Shown: positions 1 to 6,672, numbered from the stretch's first letter. The stretch: DNA of 11,398 nucleotides from DATEAX01 sp035288145 (GCA_035288145.1 DATEAX010000043.1:1-11398); one strand, 5' to 3'. The notes: generated by a model from the sequence alone, not told the origin. Translations and numbers: made by a program.

Positions 1-120
1 CAACTCCTCGGACTCGCGGATTTGGGGTATCTCTCCCAAAAGATATCTCATCGGCAAGGCTTGGTTTATCATCTGGCCTCTAAAATTTTTCGGCAAAGCC
101 GAAAAGTAGTTTGGGTTTAA
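1..120 (+). CDS. 3' end of an unrecognised protein (partial)
   Basis: A plus-strand frame is open from the window edge to a TAA at 118-120, giving 39 residues ending SRKVVWV. I do not recognise the family. It is preferred over a competing minus-strand reading because its lysine and glutamine codons (mostly AAA, CAA) match the neighbours, and because it ends convergently 42 bp from the DUF2207 gene, as expected for a gene end. The fragment is basic near its terminus and has no visible motif. The evidence is weak and depends on sequence left of the window. Confidence 0.35.
   Translation, partial: QLLGLADLGYLSQKISHRQGLVYHLASKIFRQSRKVVWV
87..105. other. Perfect 8-bp hairpin
   Basis: TTTTCGGC, a 3-nt loop, then GCCGAAAA. 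The stem is perfect, but neither strand has a proper T-tract after it, so it is not a convincing terminator. It lies downstream of the DUF2207 gene and inside the putative partial gene on the other strand. Confidence 0.4.
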
Positions 121-129
121 CCGGTTCTA

Positions 130-148
130 CCCCATACCAGGAATGGGG
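130..148. terminator. Short hairpin between convergent gene ends
   Basis: CCCCAT, a 7-nt loop, then ATGGGG lies between the plus-strand stop at 120 and the minus-strand stop at 163. The position suits a bidirectional terminator, but no T-tract follows on either strand, so it is only a candidate. Confidence 0.25.
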
Positions 149-162
149 ATAAGGTTAAGGGT

Positions 163-1677
163 TTACTCCACTGTCGGTTCGTGGGAGCGGGCGAGATTTT
201 CCGCCACATAGCCGATAAAAGGGAAAAATTCGCCCATAAAGCTTTCCAGGGTCACTGCCCGCTCGGCCGATTCGTACCACTCGGGTTTGCAGAACGGTTC
301 CTTGGCAAAGCGCCTCGCCCATTCAACCTCGGCCCCCAAAACCACCGCATAGGGCAAAAATTCCTCAAATCTGTTCTGCAAAACCTCCTTGGCTTGAAAG
401 ATTTGCCGGGAAGCCAAATATTTCCTAAAACCCAGCCATTTTTTTAAGGTCTCTTGTCCCAGGGCCGAACGGGCGGGCATCAAGGGAGAAAGTTTGATTA
501 TCGCCAAGGCCGCCGCCATCCCCCCGACCCAGAAAATTAAGCCAAACTTCGGGTCCGCGCCGGTCAGCGCCCCCGCGATAAAACCAAGAAAGCTTAGGAA
601 AAACAAACCGACGCCAGCGTACTTATATATCAGATGGACTTTGGCGGGATTTTTAACAAAATAGCCGTTCTTGGTGGCTTGGTTATAAACCCCAAGATAA
701 TATTGGGCAATTTTCCGGGAAAAAATATGTCGGCCAATGCGCATTTCCACATCGCCGACAGTGCTTTTGATCGCCGAAGACAAGAAAATCTTTGAAAGAA
801 GAACCCGCTCATAGGCCGAAAGTCCCGGCACGGTCTCGATGTCGCCGAGTTTTCTTTTGCCAAAAGTAAATTCCTTTTGACCCTTGTTGACGATCAGAAT
901 ATAATCTCTTCTGGCCAAATCAATTAAGGTGGCGGCGATTTCCCGAGCACCGACATTACCGTCAACCAAGACGCCAACGATGGCGGGCGGGTCTTTGGTC
1001 GGCGGGGCGCTGAAAAAGCCGCTTGCCAAGAAAAATTGGTTCCGGCGACGCCTCAAAATCATCGTTGTCATCAAAATAATTGTCAGAGCGGGTAAAACAA
1101 TCGCCACATAGAGCCAGACCTTCAGGGGAAATCCTTCAATCGTCAAGAGCCAGCGCTCGGAAACACTCGGCTTAACTAGCCCCTTGGGCAAATCAGCAAC
1201 AATCGTCAGCATTGCCTGGGGCGAGATATCGCGGGCTTCATAAACAAGGGTCTGGGGATCAAGCTGGAAACTCTGATAAGAGCCGACCCCGTGAACCGCA
1301 TAAATGATTTGGCGGACCTCGCCCGAAGGCGCGGCCGGGAGATGGACTGTCCCCTGGAAACTTCCGATAAACCGGCCCGGGCTGTTAAAAACCATGATTC
1401 TTAATTCGTCATACTCTCGATAAAAATTCAAGGCCTCATTTCTTTTTTTGCCGTCAATGGTGACTTTGCCCCTGGCGGTAAGATTAATGTCCATTGTCAC
1501 ATCGCTGTTTAGGCCGGCCCCGGGCGGAAGGGTAACGGAAGCTTCAAGCGGTCGCGAGTTTTGCCAAAGAAAATATCCGCCCAAGCCGATGATTAAAAGG
1601 CCTGCGAAAAAGAGGAATTTCCGGCGGTAAAATCCCGCTCCGCCCAGAAGAACATTAATAAGTTCCCATTTTTTCAA
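163..1677 (-). CDS. DUF2207-family membrane protein
   Basis: This 504-residue protein belongs to the DUF2207 (predicted membrane protein) family, whose biochemical role is unknown. Membrane segments are visible at about residues 20-38, 187-208, 353-373 and 378-397. Residues 40-185 form an N-terminal, probably extracytoplasmic, beta-rich region. Basic RRRRR at 208-212 follows the second helix and fits a cytoplasmic side. Family-typical blocks are PPAIVGVLVDG (230-240) with REIAATLIDLARRDYI after it, PARSALGQETLKKWLGFRKYL (401-421) and FEEFLPYAVVLGAEVEWA (437-454). The frame begins with TTG; an AAGGAGGG site just upstream supports this start. The gene lies 24 bp after holA and is probably cotranscribed with it. 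The family call is firm, but the function is unknown. Confidence 0.85.
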   Translation of the reverse strand: MKKWELINVLLGGAGFYRRKFLFFAGLLIIGLGGYFLWQNSRPLEASVTLPPGAGLNSDVTMDINLTARGKVTIDGKKRNEALNFYREYDELRIMVFNSPGRFIGSFQGTVHLPAAPSGEVRQIIYAVHGVGSYQSFQLDPQTLVYEARDISPQAMLTIVADLPKGLVKPSVSERWLLTIEGFPLKVWLYVAIVLPALTIILMTTMILRRRRNQFFLASGFFSAPPTKDPPAIVGVLVDGNVGAREIAATLIDLARRDYILIVNKGQKEFTFGKRKLGDIETVPGLSAYERVLLSKIFLSSAIKSTVGDVEMRIGRHIFSRKIAQYYLGVYNQATKNGYFVKNPAKVHLIYKYAGVGLFFLSFLGFIAGALTGADPKFGLIFWVGGMAAALAIIKLSPLMPARSALGQETLKKWLGFRKYLASRQIFQAKEVLQNRFEEFLPYAVVLGAEVEWARRFAKEPFCKPEWYESAERAVTLESFMGEFFPFIGYVAENLARSHEPTVE

Positions 1678-1680
1678 AAA

Positions 1681-1688
1681 CCCTCCTT
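1681..1688 (-). promoter_or_regulatory. Strong ribosome binding site fixing a TTG start
   Basis: AAGGAGGG on the minus strand ends 3 nt before the TTG at 1677-1675. No in-frame ATG or GTG lies near the start, so this site decides the DUF2207 start codon. Confidence 0.7.
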
Positions 1689-1701
1689 CTGTCTCTTTGT
1701 C

Positions 1702-2658
1702 TTATCTTGTCAACTCAAAAATCAAAAGTTCTAAACCAACTCTTGGTTCTATTTTACCAGTTTTAATCATCGTTTCAAAATTGAGGATTTTGCCGTAGAT
1801 TGCTTTCAAATCTTCAAGGGGATAGAGTTTTAACAAGGGCCAGGTCTTGGTGACGACATAGGGATGAAGGCAAAGTTTTCGCGCCATTTGCCCGCTCGAA
1901 AGCCGCTCATTTCGCCCTTGTGCATCTTTGAGTTGGAGTAAATTGCGGTACTGATAGCCAATCATCGTCAAGATATATATTTCCGACATCCCCTGATTAA
2001 ATAAATGATAGAGCCCCTGCATGGCCCGGGAGATGTTTTTTCCGGCTGTATTCTGAATCAAATCGAAAATATCCCCTTGAACTTGGGGCTGAACTAAAAG
2101 GTCAATCGTCTCCACCGTCACCCTTTTTTGATAAGTGAGAAGTTTTGCCAGTTCATTATTCATCCGCCAGAGATCACTGCCGACATATTGAACAAGTTTT
2201 GCCACTGCCTGTGCCTCGATCAGCCCGCGACGATTTGCCACCTCTTTCCTAATCCAGCGATGCAAGGCAATGTCATCAAGGATTTTAAATTCCTGGGTTT
2301 TTCCGGGTAAATTCAATCTCCGAAAAAGCGCTGTCCGGCGGTCAGGATTGCCCTCTTCAACAAAAACCAAAACCGTTGTTTCGGGAACCTTTTTTAGAAA
2401 ATCAGCCACTTTCTCCCGAACCACGCTTAAGCCATTCTTAAGGAAATTTTCGATGATGACCAGCCGCTTGCGGCTTAAAAAGGGCATTGCCAAAATCTGA
2501 CGGACGATTTCTTCAAAACTGACTTTTGCGCCCTCCAAAATTACCAAATTGGTCTCGCCCAAAGAAGCAGAGACAAATTTCTCCTTAAGATTTCTTAACT
2601 TTTGGGAAAGACGAAAGGTGTCTTCGCCATAGAAAAAAAGAATCATGAAATTAGACAT
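1702..2658 (-). CDS. holA: DNA polymerase III subunit delta
   Basis: HolA is the clamp-loader subunit that opens the sliding clamp during replication, together with tau/gamma and delta'. The 318-residue length is close to the family norm of about 330-340. The N-terminal segment ILFFYGEDTFRL (residues 6-17) is the usual opening strand and loop. LSRKRLVIIENF (61-72) and TTVLVFVEEGNPDRR (94-108) are the conserved blocks of domain I. The segment around QGDIFDLIQNTAGKNISRAM is the typical domain III entry, and the protein ends with a helical region containing KTGKIEPRVGLELLIFEL, a normal HolA C-terminus. An internal ATG at residue 5 is an alternative start; neither start has a strong ribosome binding site. 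It is the first gene of a pair with the DUF2207 gene and is transcribed away from the plus-strand gene at 2805. Confidence 0.93.
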   Translation of the reverse strand: MSNFMILFFYGEDTFRLSQKLRNLKEKFVSASLGETNLVILEGAKVSFEEIVRQILAMPFLSRKRLVIIENFLKNGLSVVREKVADFLKKVPETTVLVFVEEGNPDRRTALFRRLNLPGKTQEFKILDDIALHRWIRKEVANRRGLIEAQAVAKLVQYVGSDLWRMNNELAKLLTYQKRVTVETIDLLVQPQVQGDIFDLIQNTAGKNISRAMQGLYHLFNQGMSEIYILTMIGYQYRNLLQLKDAQGRNERLSSGQMARKLCLHPYVVTKTWPLLKLYPLEDLKAIYGKILNFETMIKTGKIEPRVGLELLIFELTR

Positions 2659-2678
2659 CCGACTTACCGCACACAGCT

Positions 2679-2706
2679 ATTATACCTTACAGCGGAAAGC
2701 TGTTAG
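2679..2706 (-). promoter_or_regulatory. Candidate promoter of holA
   Basis: On the minus strand a perfect TATAAT (2684-2679) is preceded, 16 bp upstream, by CTAACA (2706-2701), a 4/6 match to the -35 consensus. The predicted transcript starts about 14 nt before the holA ATG. A small inverted repeat, CAGC-5-GCTG (2690-2702), sits in the spacer. Confidence 0.5.
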
Positions 2707-2746
2707 CAGTAAGCAGGATAGCATTAAAATATTGCTTTTACCTCAA

Positions 2747-2755
2747 TGTTATAAT
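2747..2755 (+). promoter_or_regulatory. Extended -10 promoter of the 226-residue protein gene
   Basis: TGTTATAAT matches the extended -10 element (TGn-TATAAT). No good -35 box is present at normal spacing, which fits an extended -10 promoter. The predicted start of transcription is at about 2761-2763, coinciding with an ATG. Confidence 0.5.
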
Positions 2756-2760
2756 ATCAT

Positions 2761-2808
2761 ATGAAAGTCCCGCACCTCACAATCCAGGAAAGGAGGAAGA
2801 AGAAGTGA
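2761..2808 (+). CDS. Possible 15-codon leader ORF
   Basis: ATG at 2761 opens a 15-codon frame that ends in RRKKK. Its TGA overlaps the GTG start of the next gene (GTGA). The ATG falls on the predicted transcription start, so translation would be leaderless. The basic tail may simply reflect the purine-rich ribosome binding site it spans. This is speculative. Confidence 0.2.
   Translation: MKVPHLTIQERRKKK
2789..2796 (+). promoter_or_regulatory. Strong ribosome binding site before a GTG start
   Basis: AAAGGAGG lies 8 nt before GTG at 2805. This near-perfect site fixes the start of the 226-residue gene and is stronger than those of most genes in the window, suggesting efficient expression. Confidence 0.75.
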
Positions 2809-3485
2809 TCGAGACGATCGAAGTCGCAGTAGAAGCAGTCACCAGCAACATTGTCATCGCCGGTCTTGAACACAGGATAGCGGAAGCCAAAGATTTCGAC
2901 CTTGCCAAAAACTACCCCCAGGCCTTCCGAGATGTCGGCATCTTTATGGAAATGATTGATGTGATGGCGGTCGCTGTCCCATTTTGTCCCCCTTGGCCCC
3001 ACGAGAAATTTGGCCGTGTCCCTTACACTATCTTCCGGACCGGCTACGGACCGATTCCGGCGATTGTCGGCGCAGTCAATGCTCTTTTCTACGGCGCTAA
3101 TTTCGCCTTTGGTCTTGTTTGTTTGATTGACGGCCACGATTCGGGAAAGATATTTGTTGGGCTGATGGCGCTTAACAAAACCAACTATCTTCCCAACAAA
3201 TGGGTTCCGGAAAGTTTCCTTGCCTCAATAGTTAAGTCCGCCGACAGCGACATTACCGACATACTATTGGACAAGGCAAATCAAAAATTGGCAGAAAGAG
3301 GTAAGCCCCCCATTTATAATGCCGAAATTGAAATTCTCCGTCAGTCAGCCGGAGACGAAACTGCCCTTCCTCAACTCTTCGAGATGCTAGAAGGTACCTC
3401 CCCTTCTTCGAAACATTTCGTCATCCTCGTCTGGGAGGGCGAGTACGGCCAAGACGCCATCCTCATCCAAGTCCCCAGTCGTTGA
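2805..3485 (+). CDS. Unrecognised 226-residue protein
   Basis: I do not recognise this protein. Its reality is supported by an extended -10 promoter, an AAAGGAGG site 8 nt before the GTG start, and an intrinsic terminator 18 nt after the stop. The N-terminal half is mixed helix and strand with an aromatic/proline patch, PFCPPWPHEKFGRVPY (residues 59-74). A hydrophobic stretch at about 84-108 (IPAIVGAVNALFYGANFAFG and on) could be a buried core or one membrane segment. Residues 145-172 look helical and charged, and the C-terminus FVILVWEGEYGQDAILIQV resembles a beta hairpin. No catalytic motif is evident. It stands alone as a one-gene transcript between two minus-strand blocks, divergent from holA and convergent with the exonuclease gene. 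Confidence 0.7.
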   Translation: MIETIEVAVEAVTSNIVIAGLEHRIAEAKDFDLAKNYPQAFRDVGIFMEMIDVMAVAVPFCPPWPHEKFGRVPYTIFRTGYGPIPAIVGAVNALFYGANFAFGLVCLIDGHDSGKIFVGLMALNKTNYLPNKWVPESFLASIVKSADSDITDILLDKANQKLAERGKPPIYNAEIEILRQSAGDETALPQLFEMLEGTSPSSKHFVILVWEGEYGQDAILIQVPSR

Positions 3486-3502
3486 TTATTTCCTAACCCT
3501 TC

Positions 3503-3530
3503 CCCCGCCATCCGGCGGGGTTTTCATTTT
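3503..3530 (+). terminator. Intrinsic terminator of the 226-residue protein gene
   Basis: CCCCGCC (3503-3509), loop ATCC, GGCGGGG (3514-3520), then TTTTCATTTT. The 7-bp GC stem with a T-rich tail on the plus strand is a good Rho-independent terminator. The minus strand has no T-tract, so it probably does not stop the convergent exonuclease transcript. Confidence 0.85.
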
Positions 3531-4440
3531 AGAGCAGCTTTTCCTGCCGGTGATTGGGGATTTCAGAAGGCAACCGCGAAATCAGCGACTTAAAGCCGAG
3601 TTGATTGAAAAATCTGATGACATCGGCTTTGTTATATTCATGGATTCGCGCGTCTTCGAGCCGAAATTCCAGCGGGGCATCGGTGGAAATCTTTGACAAT
3701 TTTTGCGATAAAAACGCTTGCTCTTTATTCTCTGAAAGTAAGGTATGTGATTTTCCGCTAATTTTTTCTAAATTTTCATAAATATTTTTTAAACTGCCAA
3801 AATCAGTCATCAACTTGGCGGCGGTTTTTTCCCCAATCCCTCTTACCCCAGGTATATTATCCGAGACGTCTCCCTTAAGCGCCTTAAAATCAACAAACTG
3901 TTCTGGTTTTAGCGAATACCGTTCAATCACCTTTTGCTTATCGTAGATTATCGCCTCATTCGCACCCCGCCCCATGGCATAAACTTTTGTTTGATCGTCA
4001 ATAAGCTGGAGCAAATCCAAATCGCCTGTTACTATAATAAATTCAATATTTTTGCATTTTGATTTTTGCATTTTGATTTTTGCGACAACAGTCGCTATTA
4101 TATCTTCTCCTTCATACCCCTCAACGCCGAAAACGGGGATATTAAAAATCTTAAGCATTTCCATCACATAGGGAATCTGGGATTTGAGTTCGTCGGGCGG
4201 CGGAACGCGGTGGGCTTTGTAGGCTGCATACTCTTTCTTGCGGCGCGTCGGCTTGGGAAGATCAATGCCAACGGCCAGATATTCCGGTTGGAGCTCCTTG
4301 ATTGCCGAAAGAAGGGCGCCTGTAAAGCCGTAAACCGCATTGACGAGCCGACCGTCAGCGGTTGCCAGCGGCGGGATGGCATGGAATGCTCGATGGATTA
4401 AGGCAAAAGCGTCAATCAAGACCAAACGATTTTTGATCAT
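3529..4440 (-). CDS. Stand-alone 5'-3' exonuclease (PolA N-terminal domain type)
   Basis: This 303-residue protein matches the 5' nuclease (flap endonuclease) domain normally found at the start of DNA polymerase I, which removes RNA primers and flaps. Metal-ligand positions are visible: D10 (LVLIDAFALIHRAF), D60, E110, E112 and D113 (GYEGEDIIA), D140 and D142 (VTGDLDLLQL), and D191 and D194 (GDVSDNIPGVRGIGEKTA). The last block also forms the helix-hairpin-helix. One usual Asp is Glu here (E112), which is conservative. The protein stops after GFKSLISRLP plus 12 residues, where PolA would continue, so no polymerase domain follows. ATG 4440 is chosen because the family's first strand begins there; an upstream extension to 4500 would add 20 unrelated residues. 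A tandem repeat adds a few residues near 121-131. Confidence 0.88.
   Translation of the reverse strand: MIKNRLVLIDAFALIHRAFHAIPPLATADGRLVNAVYGFTGALLSAIKELQPEYLAVGIDLPKPTRRKKEYAAYKAHRVPPPDELKSQIPYVMEMLKIFNIPVFGVEGYEGEDIIATVVAKIKMQKSKCKNIEFIIVTGDLDLLQLIDDQTKVYAMGRGANEAIIYDKQKVIERYSLKPEQFVDFKALKGDVSDNIPGVRGIGEKTAAKLMTDFGSLKNIYENLEKISGKSHTLLSENKEQAFLSQKLSKISTDAPLEFRLEDARIHEYNKADVIRFFNQLGFKSLISRLPSEIPNHRQEKLL
4049..4083. repeat. 14-bp tandem repeat inside the exonuclease gene
   Basis: The unit TTTTTGCATTTTGA occurs at 4049-4062 and 4063-4076, with a half unit at 4077-4083. On the coding strand it encodes the lysine-rich AKIKMQKSKCKN. The 14-bp period is not a multiple of three, yet the frame stays open. 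The segment lies between two metal-binding blocks, making this loop a few residues longer than in Taq polymerase. Confidence 0.85.
4386..4440. repeat. 55-bp direct repeat, left copy (5' end of intact exonuclease gene)
   Basis: This segment matches 6675-6729 at 52 of 55 positions and in the same orientation. It runs exactly from the exonuclease ATG to the first base of codon 19. Similarity stops abruptly at both edges. The three differences change Ile ATC to ATT and Leu TTG to CTA, all synonymous. Confidence 0.95.
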
Positions 4441-4446
4441 GGCTGT

Positions 4447-4475
4447 ATTATACTTTGTGTGTAAATATATGCAAA
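4447..4475 (-). promoter_or_regulatory. Candidate promoter of the exonuclease gene
   Basis: On the minus strand TATAAT (4452-4447) is preceded at 17 bp by TTTGCA (4475-4470, 4/6). The predicted start of transcription is at or next to the ATG at 4440, implying a leaderless message. The site lies in the inserted segment, so the insertion may have supplied the gene's present promoter. Confidence 0.45.
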
Positions 4476-4493
4476 ATCGCGTTAAAGCATGCA

Positions 4494-4522
4494 TTGACAA
4501 ATGATATGAAATAGTATATAAT
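4494..4522 (+). promoter_or_regulatory. Consensus sigma-70 type promoter of the wHTH-PLP gene
   Basis: TTGACA (4494-4499), a 17-bp spacer and TATAAT (4517-4522): a perfect match in boxes and spacing. Transcription should start near 4529, which excludes a TTG start at 4522 and supports the ATG at 4543, with a leader of about 14 nt. Confidence 0.85.
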
Positions 4523-4525
4523 TGG

Positions 4526-4541
4526 TTATATTAGGATATAA
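4526..4541. promoter_or_regulatory. Inverted repeat at the transcription start: possible operator
   Basis: TTATAT-TAGG-ATATAA is a perfect 6-4-6 inverted repeat covering the predicted start of transcription and the AGGA ribosome binding site (4533-4536). It is a natural spot for binding by the winged-helix domain of the gene's own product. The region is AT-rich, so chance symmetry is possible. Confidence 0.3.
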
Positions 4542-4542
4542 T

Positions 4543-6213
4543 ATGCTATATAAAAATTTATCGATGCTTTCGCTCAATCATCAAAAAGTCCTTTCTTACA
4601 TGGAAGGCAGAGACTATGCTACCACGAGTGAAATATCAGAAAATCTCGGTATTTTGCGTCCCACCGTAAGGCAGACATTGCAACGGCTCATAAAGCTTGA
4701 ATTGATTACCAGACAAGGTCTTGGGCGCGGCGCCTACTATTTTCTAAAACACGAGGATGAAATTTTTGATAGCAAAGGAAATAAGCTCGTTACTGTTTAT
4801 AAAGGGAAGAATTCATTTAAGATAATGTTTAAAGAATTACAGTTAAATCTCACCGGAGATGATTTTTATTGGTCTTTTGCGTTCAAAAATGAATATTACG
4901 ACCAAAACCTTGGTCAATTTCTCTTGCATTTTCACCGAACACTTACAAATCGCGGAGTTGATGATCGTACTATCGCGATGGTTGATGTCCGAGATATCAT
5001 TTTGCATACCTATCAAAGCGCCCCAGCTCTAAAAATTCGCTTTAGCGATAAAGACCTGCCTACAGGAATGATAATTCTTAAAGACCGCATTATTACTCTT
5101 GTATGGGGCAAAGCTCCGATTGCAATTATGATCAAATCTCCAATAATTTGTAAAAGGTATCAGGACTTTTTTCTTAGCGCATGGAACGCTGCTCTGATAG
5201 ACGAACTACAAAAGGCAGAAGTTGTCGTAAAGCCGGGGAACACGCCGATTGTTATACCACGAGAAACAATTTACGGCGTTCAAAACTTGATTATCAAAGA
5301 CGAAACCCGCAATTCGACTTATACATTCAAAGACCGCTTGGCGTATGAAATGATTCGGCCACTTCTTGAAGAAATCCGTCAAAAAAGAATGCCGTCACCA
5401 ATGACATTCGGCTCAATATCATATGGCAACACCGCCAGGGCTATGGGGTATTATGTAGCAATGCTTAATAAAATGGCAGGTAAAGAAATTGCCAGAGCAG
5501 TTGTTTTTATTCCTCCAGAAATTGAAAAAAAAATATTTGGCCCAGATACCGAAGGATATTCTATACCCGCCCGTGAGGTTATTAAAAGTATTCGAAAAAA
5601 TTGTTCAGTTATTCCAATTGATTTGAGTAAAAAAGTATATCGGGCCAAAGATCTCGAGAACCTCGCGCGAGAACGCAACCAGGTGATAGGCAAGTTTGTT
5701 GATATTACAGAAGGGCTCAGCCGTCCGGCGTATGTAAATATTATTATTGAGGCCGTTGAACAACAACTGCGATTTTCGCCCGACTACGTTATTGTTCCTT
5801 TCGGCGCCGGTATTCTCTGCAATGAAATTATTGACTATGTGGACGAGCACAAGCTAAAAACAAAAATTATTCCAGTCAGTAGCGGCAATCCAGAGACCAT
5901 TGCGGTTATGCTTTATGGTCCGATTTGGGTTGATACTGAGAAATTGGAAAAATACGGAAAGGCCTTCACTCGCCACGAGCCCCTTGATCGAAAAGGACGC
6001 CCTCGAAAACCATATATTGTTTACCACGTGAGCGATGAGGATATTCGAGATGCCATGAAAGAACTTAAGAAAAATGATATCGTTGCCGAACCAAGCGGAG
6101 CAAGTGGTATTGCATTACTCAAAAACCTCAAAGCCATCGATCCTAAATTCGATAAAGATAAACATACTGTTTTGGTAATTGATACAGGCGACGGAATCCT
6201 TAATTATAAGTAA
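4543..6213 (+). CDS. Winged-helix/TrmB-like regulator fused to a fold-type II PLP enzyme
   Basis: This 556-residue protein has three parts. Residues 12-68 form a winged helix (QKVLSYMEGRDYATTSEISE, recognition helix near RPTVRQTLQRLIKL). Residues 90-220 resemble the TrmB effector domain: a GVDDRTIAMVDV strand, then PTGMIILKDRIITLVWG (173-189) and FFLSAWNAA. Residues 228-556 resemble threonine synthase/cysteine synthase-type PLP enzymes: K263 in TFKDR is the expected Schiff-base lysine, SISYGNT (291-297) the asparagine loop, PFGAGILCNE (419-428) the phosphate-binding glycines, and EPSGASGIALL and DTGDG the C-terminal blocks. The usual PTGS before the lysine reads STYT, so activity or substrate may differ. 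It could be an amino-acid-responsive regulator, by analogy with MocR proteins; that is inference. ATG 4543 is chosen from the promoter and AGGA 6 nt upstream. Confidence 0.8.
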   Translation: MLYKNLSMLSLNHQKVLSYMEGRDYATTSEISENLGILRPTVRQTLQRLIKLELITRQGLGRGAYYFLKHEDEIFDSKGNKLVTVYKGKNSFKIMFKELQLNLTGDDFYWSFAFKNEYYDQNLGQFLLHFHRTLTNRGVDDRTIAMVDVRDIILHTYQSAPALKIRFSDKDLPTGMIILKDRIITLVWGKAPIAIMIKSPIICKRYQDFFLSAWNAALIDELQKAEVVVKPGNTPIVIPRETIYGVQNLIIKDETRNSTYTFKDRLAYEMIRPLLEEIRQKRMPSPMTFGSISYGNTARAMGYYVAMLNKMAGKEIARAVVFIPPEIEKKIFGPDTEGYSIPAREVIKSIRKNCSVIPIDLSKKVYRAKDLENLARERNQVIGKFVDITEGLSRPAYVNIIIEAVEQQLRFSPDYVIVPFGAGILCNEIIDYVDEHKLKTKIIPVSSGNPETIAVMLYGPIWVDTEKLEKYGKAFTRHEPLDRKGRPRKPYIVYHVSDEDIRDAMKELKKNDIVAEPSGASGIALLKNLKAIDPKFDKDKHTVLVIDTGDGILNYK

Positions 6214-6259
6214 ACAAAGCGGTTTTTAACCATAGCCATATTTTATCAGCTTTAAGATA

Positions 6260-6281
6260 TAAAAAAAGCCCGCCGCTGGCT
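6260..6281 (-). terminator. Weak intrinsic terminator of the 104-residue protein gene
   Basis: On the minus strand AGCC, a 7-nt loop and GGCT (6281-6267) are followed by six Ts. The stem is short but the T-tract is good. No comparable structure with a T-tract is seen for the convergent plus-strand gene in the 97-bp gap. Confidence 0.45.
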
Positions 6282-6310
6282 CTTGAATGTTCGTTTATTC
6301 GGCTTCCAAC

Positions 6311-6625
6311 CTATTTGACCATGCCCAACTGGGCTTCAATTCGACTCAATCGTCGCTTGAGTTCTAAAAATTCATCCCTTCTTACCATTTCGGTGGCGAT
6401 AAATTCCAAATTGGAAATATCTTTTCTTATCTGAAGTTGGCCTTTTAATAATTTAGTGTGGGCAGCATCGTTATCGTCAAAACCGCGCTTAGTCATAGCG
6501 GCCAAACTACCAATTTCTTTTCCAATATAGTCCTTTAATTCCTTATCAGAATCATTAATATTCTTTTCAACCGAAATGTCAACGATCTTTTTAATTTCTT
6601 GTAAGTCATTTTTATCTAAAGTCAT
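6311..6625 (-). CDS. Small charged helical (coiled-coil) protein
   Basis: This 104-residue protein is highly charged and has no membrane segment. Residues 4-34 (KNDLQEIKKIVDISVEKNIN and on) and about 58-102 look like amphipathic helices; the second, with FLELKRRLSRIEAQLG, has coiled-coil character. Similar short proteins opening with a KNDL...IKKIVD segment are common as hypotheticals in candidate-phyla genomes, but I know of no assigned function. The start is supported by GGAG 5 nt before the ATG and a promoter upstream. It lies in the inserted segment, convergent with the wHTH-PLP gene. A partner or regulatory role for that protein is possible but unsupported by sequence. Confidence 0.7.
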   Translation of the reverse strand: MTLDKNDLQEIKKIVDISVEKNINDSDKELKDYIGKEIGSLAAMTKRGFDDNDAAHTKLLKGQLQIRKDISNLEFIATEMVRRDEFLELKRRLSRIEAQLGMVK

Positions 6626-6643
6626 CTTAACTCCATAGTCACT

Positions 6644-6671
6644 ATATTAAAACATTGTTTTTTATTGTCAA
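6644..6671 (-). promoter_or_regulatory. Promoter of the 104-residue protein gene
   Basis: On the minus strand a perfect TTGACA (6671-6666), a 16-bp spacer and TAATAT (6649-6644). The predicted leader is about 12 nt and includes GGAG. The -35 box starts only 3 bp beyond the 55-bp repeat, so this is the right edge of the inserted segment. Confidence 0.6.
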
Positions 6672-6672
6672 A

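Noticed and set aside
1..72. Minus-strand frame beginning ATG at 72 and open to the window edge (MINQALPMRYLLGEIPQI...)
   Set aside because: It uses only GAG for Glu and several ATA codons, unlike neighbouring genes, has a weak ribosome site, and overlaps a plus-strand frame that fits better. It cannot be excluded without the sequence to the left.
2757..3137. Minus-strand 126-residue frame opposite the 226-residue gene
   Set aside because: It lacks a ribosome site and family resemblance and is the shadow of the well-signalled plus-strand gene; it is not a lost polymerase part of the exonuclease gene.
4441..4500. Start of the exonuclease at 4500 (20 extra residues)
   Set aside because: The extra residues do not resemble the family, and the 55-bp duplication begins exactly at ATG 4440, where the remnant copy also starts.
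4522..4542. TTG start at 4522 for the wHTH-PLP protein
   Set aside because: This TTG overlaps the -10 box of a consensus promoter, so it would not be transcribed; ATG 4543 has AGGA at proper spacing.
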